Notes under the pieces: generated by a model
Seen by the model: the letters and a program-made list of their open reading frames with translations, nothing else
Told to the model about the DNA's origin: nothing
Databases searched by the model: none
Position numbers and translations under genes: made by a program
Part shown: positions 8,647-16,479 of the stretch, piece after piece
Position numbering within the stretch: position 1 is the stretch's first letter
Layout: each line of letters opens with the position of its first letter
DNA from: Nitrosovibrio sp. Nv4
Lineage (GTDB): Bacteria; Pseudomonadota; Gammaproteobacteria; Burkholderiales; Nitrosomonadaceae
Direction: 5' to 3'
Assembly: GCA_945888885.1 (NCBI GenBank)
Contig: CAMDAX010000005.1
Location: 1-34,283 of the forward strand
DNA length: 34,283 bases

Positions 8647-10251
8647 ATGACAAAGAAACAAAAACTCGAACTCACCTGGATCGGCAAGGAGAACCGGCCC
8701 AAGCTGGAGCCGCGCATTTTGCTGGAAGACCCGGCGAGGTCATGTCATGCGAAACATCGGGTGACGGATGGTGACATTTTTGACAACCAGTTGATCTTTG
8801 GCGACAACTTGCTGGCGTTGAAGGCGTTGGAGGCGGAGTTTGCGGGGAAGGTGAAGTGCGTGTTTATTGATCCGCCGTACAACACCGGCAGCGCGTTCAC
8901 GCATTATGACGACGGGGTGGAGCATTCGATCTGGCTGTCGCTGATGCGCGACCGTCTGGAGATTATCCGGCGGTTGTTATCGGAGGATGGTTCGCTGTGG
9001 ATCACGATTGATGACAACGAAGCGCATTACCTGAAGGTGTTGTGCGATGAAGTGTTTGGACGCCGCGAATTTTTGGCGAATTTAGTTTGGCAGTCAAAGG
9101 ACACGCCTGGCAATAACAGTACTGGCATTGCACAGACGCACAACCACGTATTAGCCTACCGAAAATCTGAAGCGTTTTGCCCAAATCTGTTGAGTCGAAA
9201 TGAGAAGCAAATTGCGACATACAAAAACCCAGACAAAGACCCCAATGGCCCTTGGCTTGGCACACCCTTAACTCGGGCAGAGCATCGTGACCGAGACTAC
9301 TACGCACTGCGCAACAAGGCTGGTCGAGAGGTATGGCCTCCCAAAGGCAGTAGCTGGCGAAGACCACCAGATAAACTGAAGCAGTTAGAGGCGGAAGGAA
9401 GAATCTATTGGGGCAAGGATGGCGACTCTGAGTTTCCGATGGAAAAGAAGTACCTATCGGAAGTCAAAGAGGGCGTTGTGAATCAGACATGGTGGCCATA
9501 CGAATTTGCCGGAAGTACTCGGAATGCGAGTGCAGAACTTAAAGGAATATTTGAGGGTGAGAAGTCATTTGATACGCCTAAGCCTGAAAAGCTTATCTAC
9601 CGCATTTTGGAACTTGCAACCATAGCTGGCGACCTCGTCCTCGATTCCTTCGCCGGTTCCGGCACCACTGGCGCGGTCGCGCACAAGATGGGCCGCCGCT
9701 GGATCATGATTGAGCTGGGCGAGCATTGCCACACGCACATCATCCCGCGCCTACAAAAGGTAATCGACGGCGAGGACAAGGGCGGCATTTCCGAGACAGT
9801 GAATTGGCAAGGGGGCGGCGGCTTCCGCTATTACAAACTCGCGCCCAGCCTGTTGCGGCAAGATGCTTACGGGCAGTGGGTGATCAACAAGGAATACAAC
9901 GCAGAGATGCTGGCGCAAGCTTTGTGCAAGCTGGAGGGCTTCACCTACGCGCCCAGCGATGCGCATTACTGGATGCACGGCCATTCCACTGAGCGAGATT
10001 TCATCTACGTCACCACGGCGAACCTGAACCACGAGCAGTTGCAGCAGCTTTCTGATGAGGTGGGGACGGAGCGCAGCTTGCTGGTGTTGTGTACCGCTTT
10101 CCGTGGACATGGCGAGTATCCGAATCTTACGGTGAAGAAAATTCCCAAACAGGTGCTGTCACGCTGCGAGTGGGGACATGATGATTATTCGCTGCGGGTG
10201 GAGAATTTGCCGCAGGCTCCGGTTAAGCCGGGGCAACAGGGATTGTTTTAA
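8647..10251 (+). CDS. mod: Type III restriction-modification DNA methyltransferase, Mod subunit (beta-class, N6-adenine type)
   Basis: Motif IV 'CVFIDPPYNTGSAFTHYDDG' precedes motif I 'VLDSFAGSGTTGAVAHKMGRRWI'; central TRD-like region. Credible start MTKKQKLELTWIGKENRPKL at 8647, preceded by AAGGA; the 8482 ORF start reads through ietS out of frame. Confidence 0.93.
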   Translation: MTKKQKLELTWIGKENRPKLEPRILLEDPARSCHAKHRVTDGDIFDNQLIFGDNLLALKALEAEFAGKVKCVFIDPPYNTGSAFTHYDDGVEHSIWLSLMRDRLEIIRRLLSEDGSLWITIDDNEAHYLKVLCDEVFGRREFLANLVWQSKDTPGNNSTGIAQTHNHVLAYRKSEAFCPNLLSRNEKQIATYKNPDKDPNGPWLGTPLTRAEHRDRDYYALRNKAGREVWPPKGSSWRRPPDKLKQLEAEGRIYWGKDGDSEFPMEKKYLSEVKEGVVNQTWWPYEFAGSTRNASAELKGIFEGEKSFDTPKPEKLIYRILELATIAGDLVLDSFAGSGTTGAVAHKMGRRWIMIELGEHCHTHIIPRLQKVIDGEDKGGISETVNWQGGGGFRYYKLAPSLLRQDAYGQWVINKEYNAEMLAQALCKLEGFTYAPSDAHYWMHGHSTERDFIYVTTANLNHEQLQQLSDEVGTERSLLVLCTAFRGHGEYPNLTVKKIPKQVLSRCEWGHDDYSLRVENLPQAPVKPGQQGLF

Positions 10252-10260
10252 AAAAAGACT

Positions 10261-10362
10261 TTTATCCGCAGATTACGCAGATTGCAAACAAAACAAAAGC
10301 ATTAGAATCAGAAATCATTTATTGGGTTTAATCTGCGTGAATCTGCGTAATCTGCGGATAAA
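10261..10362. repeat. Perfect 23-bp inverted repeat (56-nt spacer) between mod and the GxxExxY gene
   Basis: TTTATCCGCAGATTACGCAGATT at 10261-10283 is the exact reverse complement of AATCTGCGTAATCTGCGGATAAA at 10340-10362. Confidence 0.93.
10327..10362. repeat. Direct repeat copy 1 (36 bp, three ATCTGCG units)
   Basis: TTTAATCTGCGTGAATCTGCGTAATCTGCGGATAAA; matches 34/36 positions with the copy at 10770-10805. Confidence 0.92.
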
Positions 10363-10409
10363 TGGTTTTCATAAACACTATGGCAATCTGTGTTCAGTGA
10401 AAGGTTTTT

Positions 10410-10817
10410 ATGGGCGGTGACGAGCAAACATTTGCGATTATTGGCGCGGCAATAGCGGTGCATGGTGAACTTGGGCATGGCTTTCTTGAGGCGGTGTATC
10501 AGGAGGCGCTGGCAATCGAGTTTGAGCATCGAGGTATTCCGTTTGCCCGTGAAGTGGAGTTGCCCATTCGGTTTAAAGGGCAGCTGCTTAACACTGGATA
10601 TCGAGTCGATTTTGTTTGTTTCAATGCGGTCATTGTCGAACTAAAGGCACTGGACAGACTAACGACCCGCGAAGAAGCACAAGTTATAAACTACCTGAAA
10701 GCAAGTGGTAAGTCGCGTGGGTTGCTGTTGAATTTTGGTAATAGAAGCCTTGAACAGAAACGCTTAGTTTTTAATCTGCGTGAATCTGCGAAATCTGCGG
10801 ATGAAAGAACTGAATGA
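10410..10817 (+). CDS. GxxExxY family protein (uncharacterised, nuclease-like fold suspected)
   Basis: 'HGELGHGFLEAVYQEALAIEFEHRGIPFAREVELPIRFKGQLLNTGYRVDFVCFNAVIVELKALDRLTTREEAQVINYLKASG' contains the GxxExxY signature (GFLEAVY) and D..V-ELKA reminiscent of PD-(D/E)XK folds. Confidence 0.88.
   Translation: MGGDEQTFAIIGAAIAVHGELGHGFLEAVYQEALAIEFEHRGIPFAREVELPIRFKGQLLNTGYRVDFVCFNAVIVELKALDRLTTREEAQVINYLKASGKSRGLLLNFGNRSLEQKRLVFNLRESAKSADERTE
10770..10805. repeat. Direct repeat copy 2, inside the 3' end of the GxxExxY CDS
   Basis: TTTAATCTGCGTGAATCTGCGAAATCTGCGGATGAA; 34/36 identical to 10327-10362; encodes the C-terminal 'NLRESAKSADE'. Confidence 0.9.
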
Positions 10818-10848
10818 GCCAGTGTTGACCAATTGGGGGAGAAAAGCC

Positions 10849-11028
10849 ATGAATCAGAAAAAAATAGAACTCGCGAAAGACCCTGATTTGGCGGGTTCCT
10901 GGGCTGCGATTCGCCGCGCCGCCAAACGGGCAGTGCAAGTGGCATCCAGCACGAACACTGAGCTTATCGTCTTTCGAAACGGAAAGTGTGTGCGTGTGAA
11001 GCCAGACGAGGAGAAAAAGCCGCGATGA
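10849..11028 (+). CDS. Small (59 aa) hypothetical protein between mod and res
   Basis: MNQKKIELAKDPDLAGSWAAIRRAAKRAVQVASSTNTELIVFRNGKCVRVKPDEEKKPR; SD-like GGGGGAG upstream; stop overlaps the res start codon (ATGA, 11025-11028). Confidence 0.65.
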   Translation: MNQKKIELAKDPDLAGSWAAIRRAAKRAVQVASSTNTELIVFRNGKCVRVKPDEEKKPR

Positions 11029-13712
11029 ACCGCCATGTGAACGCCATCGCTGGGCGCTTGAGTTTGCGCGCGCCGCAGCGCCGCTCGCTGGAGATCCTGG
11101 ATCGCATCACTGAAATCGTGCCGCCGCGCAAAGGGACAGACATTGCCGCTGCGCTGGAGATCATACGCAGTGAGTTTCCGTCGGTCACAGATTTCGAGCG
11201 TGAATTTCCTTCGTTGTGTTTTGCGCTGGCCACGGGCGTGGGCAAGACGCGGCTGATGGGGGCGTTTATCAGCTATCTGCACCTGGCGCATGGCATCAAC
11301 AATTTTTTCGTGCTGGCGCCGAACCTGACTATCTACAATAAGTTGATTGTTGATTTCAGCGACCGCACGCATCCGAAGTATGTATTCAAGGGCATCTCTG
11401 AATTCGCCATTGACGCGCCTTCTATCATTACCGGCGACAATTACGACCAGCGCGATCCAGTCAGTGGCACGCTGTTTAGCGGGGTACGTATCAATATTTT
11501 CAATATCTCGAAGATCAATTCCGAGGTGCGTGGTGGCAGATCACCTCGCATTAAACGGCTGTCGGAATATATCGGTGAGAGCTACTTCGACTATCTGGCC
11601 GGTTTGCCAGACTTAGTGTTGCTGATGGATGAATCGCATCGCTACCGCGCCAGTGCCGGTATCAGGGCGATCAATGAGTTGAAGCCGGTCCTGGGGTTGG
11701 AACTGACGGCGACGCCATTCGTAGAATCTGCCAGGGGAGCTGTGCCATTCAAGAACGTCATTCTTGATTACCCACTGGGCAAAGCGATGGCGGATGGCTT
11801 TGTGAAAGAGCCTGCCGTGGTGACGCGCAAGAATTTTAATCCAGCAGGAATGTCGCCGGAAGAGATTGAGCGGATGAAACTGGAAGATGGTGTGCGTCTG
11901 CACGAAAGCGTGAAGGTGGAACTGGAGACCTATGCCCGCGAAACCAGTAACCCCATCGTTAAGCCATTTCTATTGGTGATTGCGCGCGATACGACCCATG
12001 CCGGGCAGTTGCTGGCGTTGATCCAGTCGAATGGATTTTTCGAGGGGCGCTATAAGGACAAAGTCATACAGGTGGATTCGAGCCGGAGTGGTGCAGAGGA
12101 AGAGGAGATGATCGCCCGGTTGCTGAAGGTGGAGCACACCGAAGAGCCGACCGAGATCGTCATCCACGTCAACATGCTCAAAGAAGGCTGGGACGTGACC
12201 AACCTCTATACCATCGTGCCGCTGCGAGCGGCCAATGCGCGCACCTTGATCGAGCAATCCATTGGGCGCGGCCTGCGTCTGCCGTATGGCAAGCGCACGG
12301 GTGTAACCGCAGTGGACAGACTGAATATAGTCGCGCATGACAAGTTCCAAGAAATCATCGATGAGGCGAACCGGCCTGATTCCGCCATTCACCTGAAGGA
12401 GGTGATACTGGATGACGATGACTTTGGGCAAAAAATGGCGACGATTGTTTCGCAGTCGCAGCTCGCTACTAAATTGGGAATAAAGCCAGCCGATACGACC
12501 GGAAGCACGAAGGTAGCAGGACAAGATGTGCAACCTATATTCACCAAACCAGAAGAACAGGAAGTGGCGCAGATCGCCTACAAGGTAATCCGCAAGCTGG
12601 AGAATCAACCGGCGACTGTGCCAACGCTGGCGCACCTGAAAAATCCCGAGGTACAGGCAGCCATCGTCAAGGCGGTGCAAGAACAGCATCGTTCCTCGCA
12701 GATGGAGTTTGCAGGCGTGACCGAGCAGCCGGACTTCGCCGCTGTTGTGGCAAAGACGGTCGAGTTGGTAACGCAACAGACGATCGATATTCCGCGCATT
12801 CTCGTTGTACCCAAGGGTGAGGTGAAAGCCGGATTCAAACCATTCACCCTGAAGTTGGATGCACTAAAGTATCCGGCAGTATCCGATGAACTATGGATTC
12901 AGCACCTGCGAACCAACCAGCTTGAGGTGGTGGCGTTAAGCAACAGTGGCATTGAGGAGAAACGGTTGGAGGATTATGTCGTCAGTGGTTTGGCGAATTT
13001 TGACGATGTTTCTTACGACAACCACGCCGATCTGCTCTACGACCTCGCCACCCAGACTGTGCGGCATTTCCAGACCTATCTTTCCGAGGATGACACCCGC
13101 AAAGTACTGCGCTGCTACCAGCGAGACATCGCACGCTTTGTCTACGCCCAAATGCAGCATCACTGCTGGGAAGACATGATTGGCTATGAGGTGAAAATCA
13201 GCAAGGGCTTTACCGAACTGAAGCAGAGCGCTTATACCTGCTCCGCGCAAGAGCCGCCTGTCGACTACCGGGTTGCACCGGCGGATAGGAGCAATATGGC
13301 AAAATATCTGTTTGGTGGATTCAAGCGCTGCCTCTATCCGGTGCAGAAATTCGATTCCGATCCGGAACGCAAGCTGGCAGTAATTCTGGAACGCGACGCC
13401 ATCAAGTGGTTCAAGCCAGCCAAGGGCCAGTTCCAAATTTTCTACCGGCAGAGGGCGGATCACCTGGAATACCAACCGGATTTCGTTGCAGAAACGATCG
13501 ACACGGTCTATATGCTCGAACCCAAAATGCGCAAGGAACTGGAAGACCCAATTGTCATCGCTAAAAAGGAAGCCGCCATCAGATGGTGTACGAATGCCTC
13601 AGACCATGCGGCAAATTATGACGGCAAGCCGTGGCAATACTTGCTAATCCCGCATGACGAGATTGCAGACAACATAACCTTGGCAGGTTTGGCAGCGCGA
13701 TTTTCGGTCTGA
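11025..13712 (+). CDS. res: Type III restriction endonuclease, Res subunit (SF2 helicase plus nuclease)
   Basis: Helicase motifs 'ATGVGKTRLMGAF', 'LLMDESHRYRA', 'LELTATPF', 'MLKEGWDVTNLYTIVPLRAANARTLIEQSIGRGLRLPYG'; candidate C-terminal PD-(D/E)XK-like 'YQPDFVAETIDTVYMLEPKMRKE'. Start MNRHVNAIAGRLSLRAP at 11025. Confidence 0.93.
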   Translation: MNRHVNAIAGRLSLRAPQRRSLEILDRITEIVPPRKGTDIAAALEIIRSEFPSVTDFEREFPSLCFALATGVGKTRLMGAFISYLHLAHGINNFFVLAPNLTIYNKLIVDFSDRTHPKYVFKGISEFAIDAPSIITGDNYDQRDPVSGTLFSGVRINIFNISKINSEVRGGRSPRIKRLSEYIGESYFDYLAGLPDLVLLMDESHRYRASAGIRAINELKPVLGLELTATPFVESARGAVPFKNVILDYPLGKAMADGFVKEPAVVTRKNFNPAGMSPEEIERMKLEDGVRLHESVKVELETYARETSNPIVKPFLLVIARDTTHAGQLLALIQSNGFFEGRYKDKVIQVDSSRSGAEEEEMIARLLKVEHTEEPTEIVIHVNMLKEGWDVTNLYTIVPLRAANARTLIEQSIGRGLRLPYGKRTGVTAVDRLNIVAHDKFQEIIDEANRPDSAIHLKEVILDDDDFGQKMATIVSQSQLATKLGIKPADTTGSTKVAGQDVQPIFTKPEEQEVAQIAYKVIRKLENQPATVPTLAHLKNPEVQAAIVKAVQEQHRSSQMEFAGVTEQPDFAAVVAKTVELVTQQTIDIPRILVVPKGEVKAGFKPFTLKLDALKYPAVSDELWIQHLRTNQLEVVALSNSGIEEKRLEDYVVSGLANFDDVSYDNHADLLYDLATQTVRHFQTYLSEDDTRKVLRCYQRDIARFVYAQMQHHCWEDMIGYEVKISKGFTELKQSAYTCSAQEPPVDYRVAPADRSNMAKYLFGGFKRCLYPVQKFDSDPERKLAVILERDAIKWFKPAKGQFQIFYRQRADHLEYQPDFVAETIDTVYMLEPKMRKELEDPIVIAKKEAAIRWCTNASDHAANYDGKPWQYLLIPHDEIADNITLAGLAARFSV

Positions 13713-13730
13713 TTATCGAGGAAGAGTTTG

Positions 13731-13922
13731 ATGGTCAAAGCGAAAACATCAGTGCAGGAATTGGTTGGAATGATCGAGCGCGGCGACTTCTGGATCATCG
13801 CCTCAAACAAGCAACTCAACTTCATCCAGTACATGAAAGCCCTGCTCAAGCAAATGGTGAGTTATTTGAAGGTGGAGACTCAAACCGGCAAGGCGCCGAC
13901 CTTAGCTGGGAAACGGCTTTGA
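13731..13922 (+). CDS. Small (63 aa) hypothetical protein downstream of res
   Basis: MVKAKTSVQELVGMIERGDFWIIASNKQLNFIQYMKALLKQ..., 18 nt after the res stop with a purine-rich SD-like GAGGAAGAG just upstream. No family recognised. Confidence 0.5.
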   Translation: MVKAKTSVQELVGMIERGDFWIIASNKQLNFIQYMKALLKQMVSYLKVETQTGKAPTLAGKRL

Positions 13923-13972
13923 GGGACAAAACGCTCCGTCGTACTGCAGCCGCTATGCCAGACGTGTATTAG

Positions 13973-14788
13973 ATGGAGCCGCTATTGACCCTGAAAGAGC
14001 ACGAGAGATTGCGCGCGGCAGTGCAGGCCGGTGTGCCGAATGTTGAGTGCTCGCTGGATCTGGGTCGATCGACGGTGATCATTGCGGTGGGCTTTGAGGG
14101 CTGGGTCTGGCAAGGCCGATTATTTCCCTACCTTGAAACCTGTAATGACAGAAGCATCTACTACTGGGTTGACGAGACGTTTCAACCGGTGTCACGGTAC
14201 ACGACGTCACTGATCAAACTGGTGCCGACGCATTGGGGGCCGCCGACCTTCGAGATCGATGGCATCAAGATGCTGCCCACCGCACAAACCTCCCCCTATG
14301 TGGATGCGGAACGCAAGGTCGCTTTGATTCAACCGCGCGGCAAGGTGATTTTGGATACCTGTGGGGGCCTCGGTTATTTTGCCGCATGGTGTGTGCAGGG
14401 CCTGGCCAAGCAGGTGTTTTCTTATGAAAAGAATCCTGACGTGATCTGGTTGCGGGGCCTGAATCCCTGGTCGCCCAAGGTTGATGATGTTTTAAGTTTA
14501 ACGCCCGGTGATATTTGCGAGCAGATCGTGTCGCTGCCCAGTAGTTCGGTCGACGCCATTTTGCACGACCCTCCGCGCTTCGGTATCGCCGGTGAACTCT
14601 ACTCACAGGTTTTTTATGACCAGCTTGCCAGGGTGTTGAAGCGCAAAGGTAAGCTGTTTCACTACACCGGTGCGCCGAATAAGTTAACCAGCGGCCGCGA
14701 TGTGCCCAATGAAGTGGCGAAACGCTTGCGGCGTGCGGGTTTTGTCGCGGAGTTGAGCGGTGACGGGGTATTGGCGGTAAAGAATTAG
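13973..14788 (+). CDS. SAM-dependent methyltransferase, COG2521-like
   Basis: Motif I-like 'KVILDTCGGLGYFAAWCVQG', acidic motif II 'FSYEKNPDVIWLRGLNPWS', motif IV 'VDAILHDPPRFGIAGELYSQVFYDQLARVLKRKGKLFHYTG'. Confidence 0.75.
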   Translation: MEPLLTLKEHERLRAAVQAGVPNVECSLDLGRSTVIIAVGFEGWVWQGRLFPYLETCNDRSIYYWVDETFQPVSRYTTSLIKLVPTHWGPPTFEIDGIKMLPTAQTSPYVDAERKVALIQPRGKVILDTCGGLGYFAAWCVQGLAKQVFSYEKNPDVIWLRGLNPWSPKVDDVLSLTPGDICEQIVSLPSSSVDAILHDPPRFGIAGELYSQVFYDQLARVLKRKGKLFHYTGAPNKLTSGRDVPNEVAKRLRRAGFVAELSGDGVLAVKN

Positions 14789-14813
14789 AACCCGCCCATT
14801 ATAAATAGCGCGC

Positions 14814-15263
14814 CTACGGAATATGACGTAACAGATTAGAGACAAGAGTATGGAAAGTTTTCTGGGGATCCTGGTCTTTACCGGAGGCCGGTTCTGCTCC
14901 CGGGCGGTGGTCCGCAGATGCCACCGTGTAAAAGAATCGGCAGTAGTTATCCCAATCCTTGTTATAGTCCCGCAGATTTTCTTGAGGGACATGACGCCTG
15001 AAGTCTTCGAAAGCCTCCCTCATTGCAGGCAATCGGGCAAAAAGGTACGCCTCGATATCCTTAGGCCAGTTGACAGGCTCAGGATACAGACCAGAGAGCG
15101 CCTTGAGGATGGTAGAACGAAAATTATCAGCAGCACTAACCTGGCGTCTGCGGTCGACTACTTCGTAGATTCCAATAACAATAACAATCAGGGCGAGCAG
15201 AAGCATAGGCCACATGGGCATATGACTGAAATAGGCGGATATCTGGTCAGTAAATTCGTTCAT
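14814..15263 (-). CDS. Small membrane-anchored hypothetical protein
   Basis: Start MNEFTDQISAYFSHMPMWPMLLLALIVIVIGIYEVVDRRRQ (one N-terminal TM helix) then a soluble domain. No family recognised. Confidence 0.65.
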   Translation of the reverse strand: MNEFTDQISAYFSHMPMWPMLLLALIVIVIGIYEVVDRRRQVSAADNFRSTILKALSGLYPEPVNWPKDIEAYLFARLPAMREAFEDFRRHVPQENLRDYNKDWDNYCRFFYTVASADHRPGAEPASGKDQDPQKTFHTLVSNLLRHIP

Positions 15264-15534
15264 ATTCTTCCTGTTCTTCTGATGGTTCCACAAAATATCG
15301 AGTGGAAACGATGGAGATTATAAGCTCTGGTGGGGGCGATCAAGTACGACCACCTCTAAAAGTCCAGATTTCGTCACAATATCTTGCTGCTCACAAATAA
15401 TGTTTCATTACATATCAGCCGTATGCCACATCTACATTATTCATACCAGCTTTGTCTTTCTTAGAACTCGGAATTATTAGAGACGCCCTTATCTACAAAA
15501 GTTCTAGTTTAATTGTACCGCCATTCGCACCAGC

Positions 15535-16479
15535 TCATCGCACCAGAAGTATCGGTTTTATAGACAGGCTCTGGGCGATTCTATCAGCAGCCTGTTGCGC
15601 CAGCGCCTGATCGGCATAGGGGCCAACATGGACTCTGAACAGGCCGTCTTTCGCGGTGATACCCAAGGTGTTCGTCACTGAGGAAAGTTCGGCGCGCATA
15701 TGCGTAAGGAAATTATCTGCGTTGTCGTAGACGCTGAAGGCACCTAACTGCAGATAGATCCCGCTCGTATTATCAGTGATGACGGTAGCGACAACCACAG
15801 GTGCGCTCTCTACTGCAGTTACGGGCGGCACTACTGCAATTTGTATGGCTGGCTCTTTATTGAGAAGGATACTTTCCACTTCCACCCAGATGCTACCACC
15901 GCCCAATGCACCGATCTTGTAAGCCGCAGTATAGGAAAGATCGATCAGGCGGTCGGAATGAAACGGGCCGCGGTCATTGACGCGCACCACCACGGATTTG
16001 CCGTTCTTGATGTTGGTGACGCGAGCGTAGCTGGGCAATGGCAGAGTGGTATGGGCCGCAGTCATGGTGTACATGTCGTAGATTTCACCGGATGCGGTTT
16101 TCTGCCCATGATAACGGCGGCCATACCAGCTGGCGATACCACGCTCCTTGTATGGCTCCAATGATGTCATCGGCGTATAGGATTTGCCCAGCGCGACGTA
16201 AGGCCGCATGTTGGCTTTGCGCAAGAGTTCATTCTGAGGGATGGCGTCAGGAATGGAAGCAAGATTGGCTGGCGGATTATCGCCGGGGCCGTCATCCAGA
16301 TAATAGCCGCCGCCTTTCTTTGTCGCGCCGCCAGCGGCAGAGGAAGTCTGTTCCCATTTCGGGATACTGCCACAGCCGGCAAGAACCAGGAGGACGGCCA
16401 GCACGATAATTTGCATAGTCGCCGCAGTGGCTATTGGCTGATCCGGCGCGCTTCTGCATTCTGAATCGCTGTTTATCAT
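15535..16479 (-). CDS. rlpA: Septal ring lytic transglycosylase RlpA (lipoprotein, DPBB + SPOR domains)
   Basis: Lipobox 'LVLAGCGS', DPBB motifs 'GIASWYGRRYHGQKTASGEIYDMYTMTAAHTTLPLPSYARVTNIKNGKSVVVRVNDRGPF', C-terminal SPOR-like 'IYLQLGAFSVYDNADNF...VHVGPYADQALAQQAADRIA'. A start at M22 (16416) is also possible. Confidence 0.93.
   Translation of the reverse strand: MINSDSECRSAPDQPIATAATMQIIVLAVLLVLAGCGSIPKWEQTSSAAGGATKKGGGYYLDDGPGDNPPANLASIPDAIPQNELLRKANMRPYVALGKSYTPMTSLEPYKERGIASWYGRRYHGQKTASGEIYDMYTMTAAHTTLPLPSYARVTNIKNGKSVVVRVNDRGPFHSDRLIDLSYTAAYKIGALGGGSIWVEVESILLNKEPAIQIAVVPPVTAVESAPVVVATVITDNTSGIYLQLGAFSVYDNADNFLTHMRAELSSVTNTLGITAKDGLFRVHVGPYADQALAQQAADRIAQSLSIKPILLVR

Noticed and set aside
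10178-10420. 80-aa ORF spanning the mod end and repeats
   Set aside because: Translation is mainly of the repeat sequence (ICVNLRNLRING); likely fortuitous.
10261-10805. Possible CRISPR array from the ATCTGCG repeats
   Set aside because: Only two or three imperfect copies with unequal spacing and a gene in between; no spacers and no cas genes.
5292-13922. Island as a complete integrative element
   Set aside because: No integrase, recombinase, tRNA target or long terminal repeats were seen at either boundary, so boundaries are inferred from gene content only.
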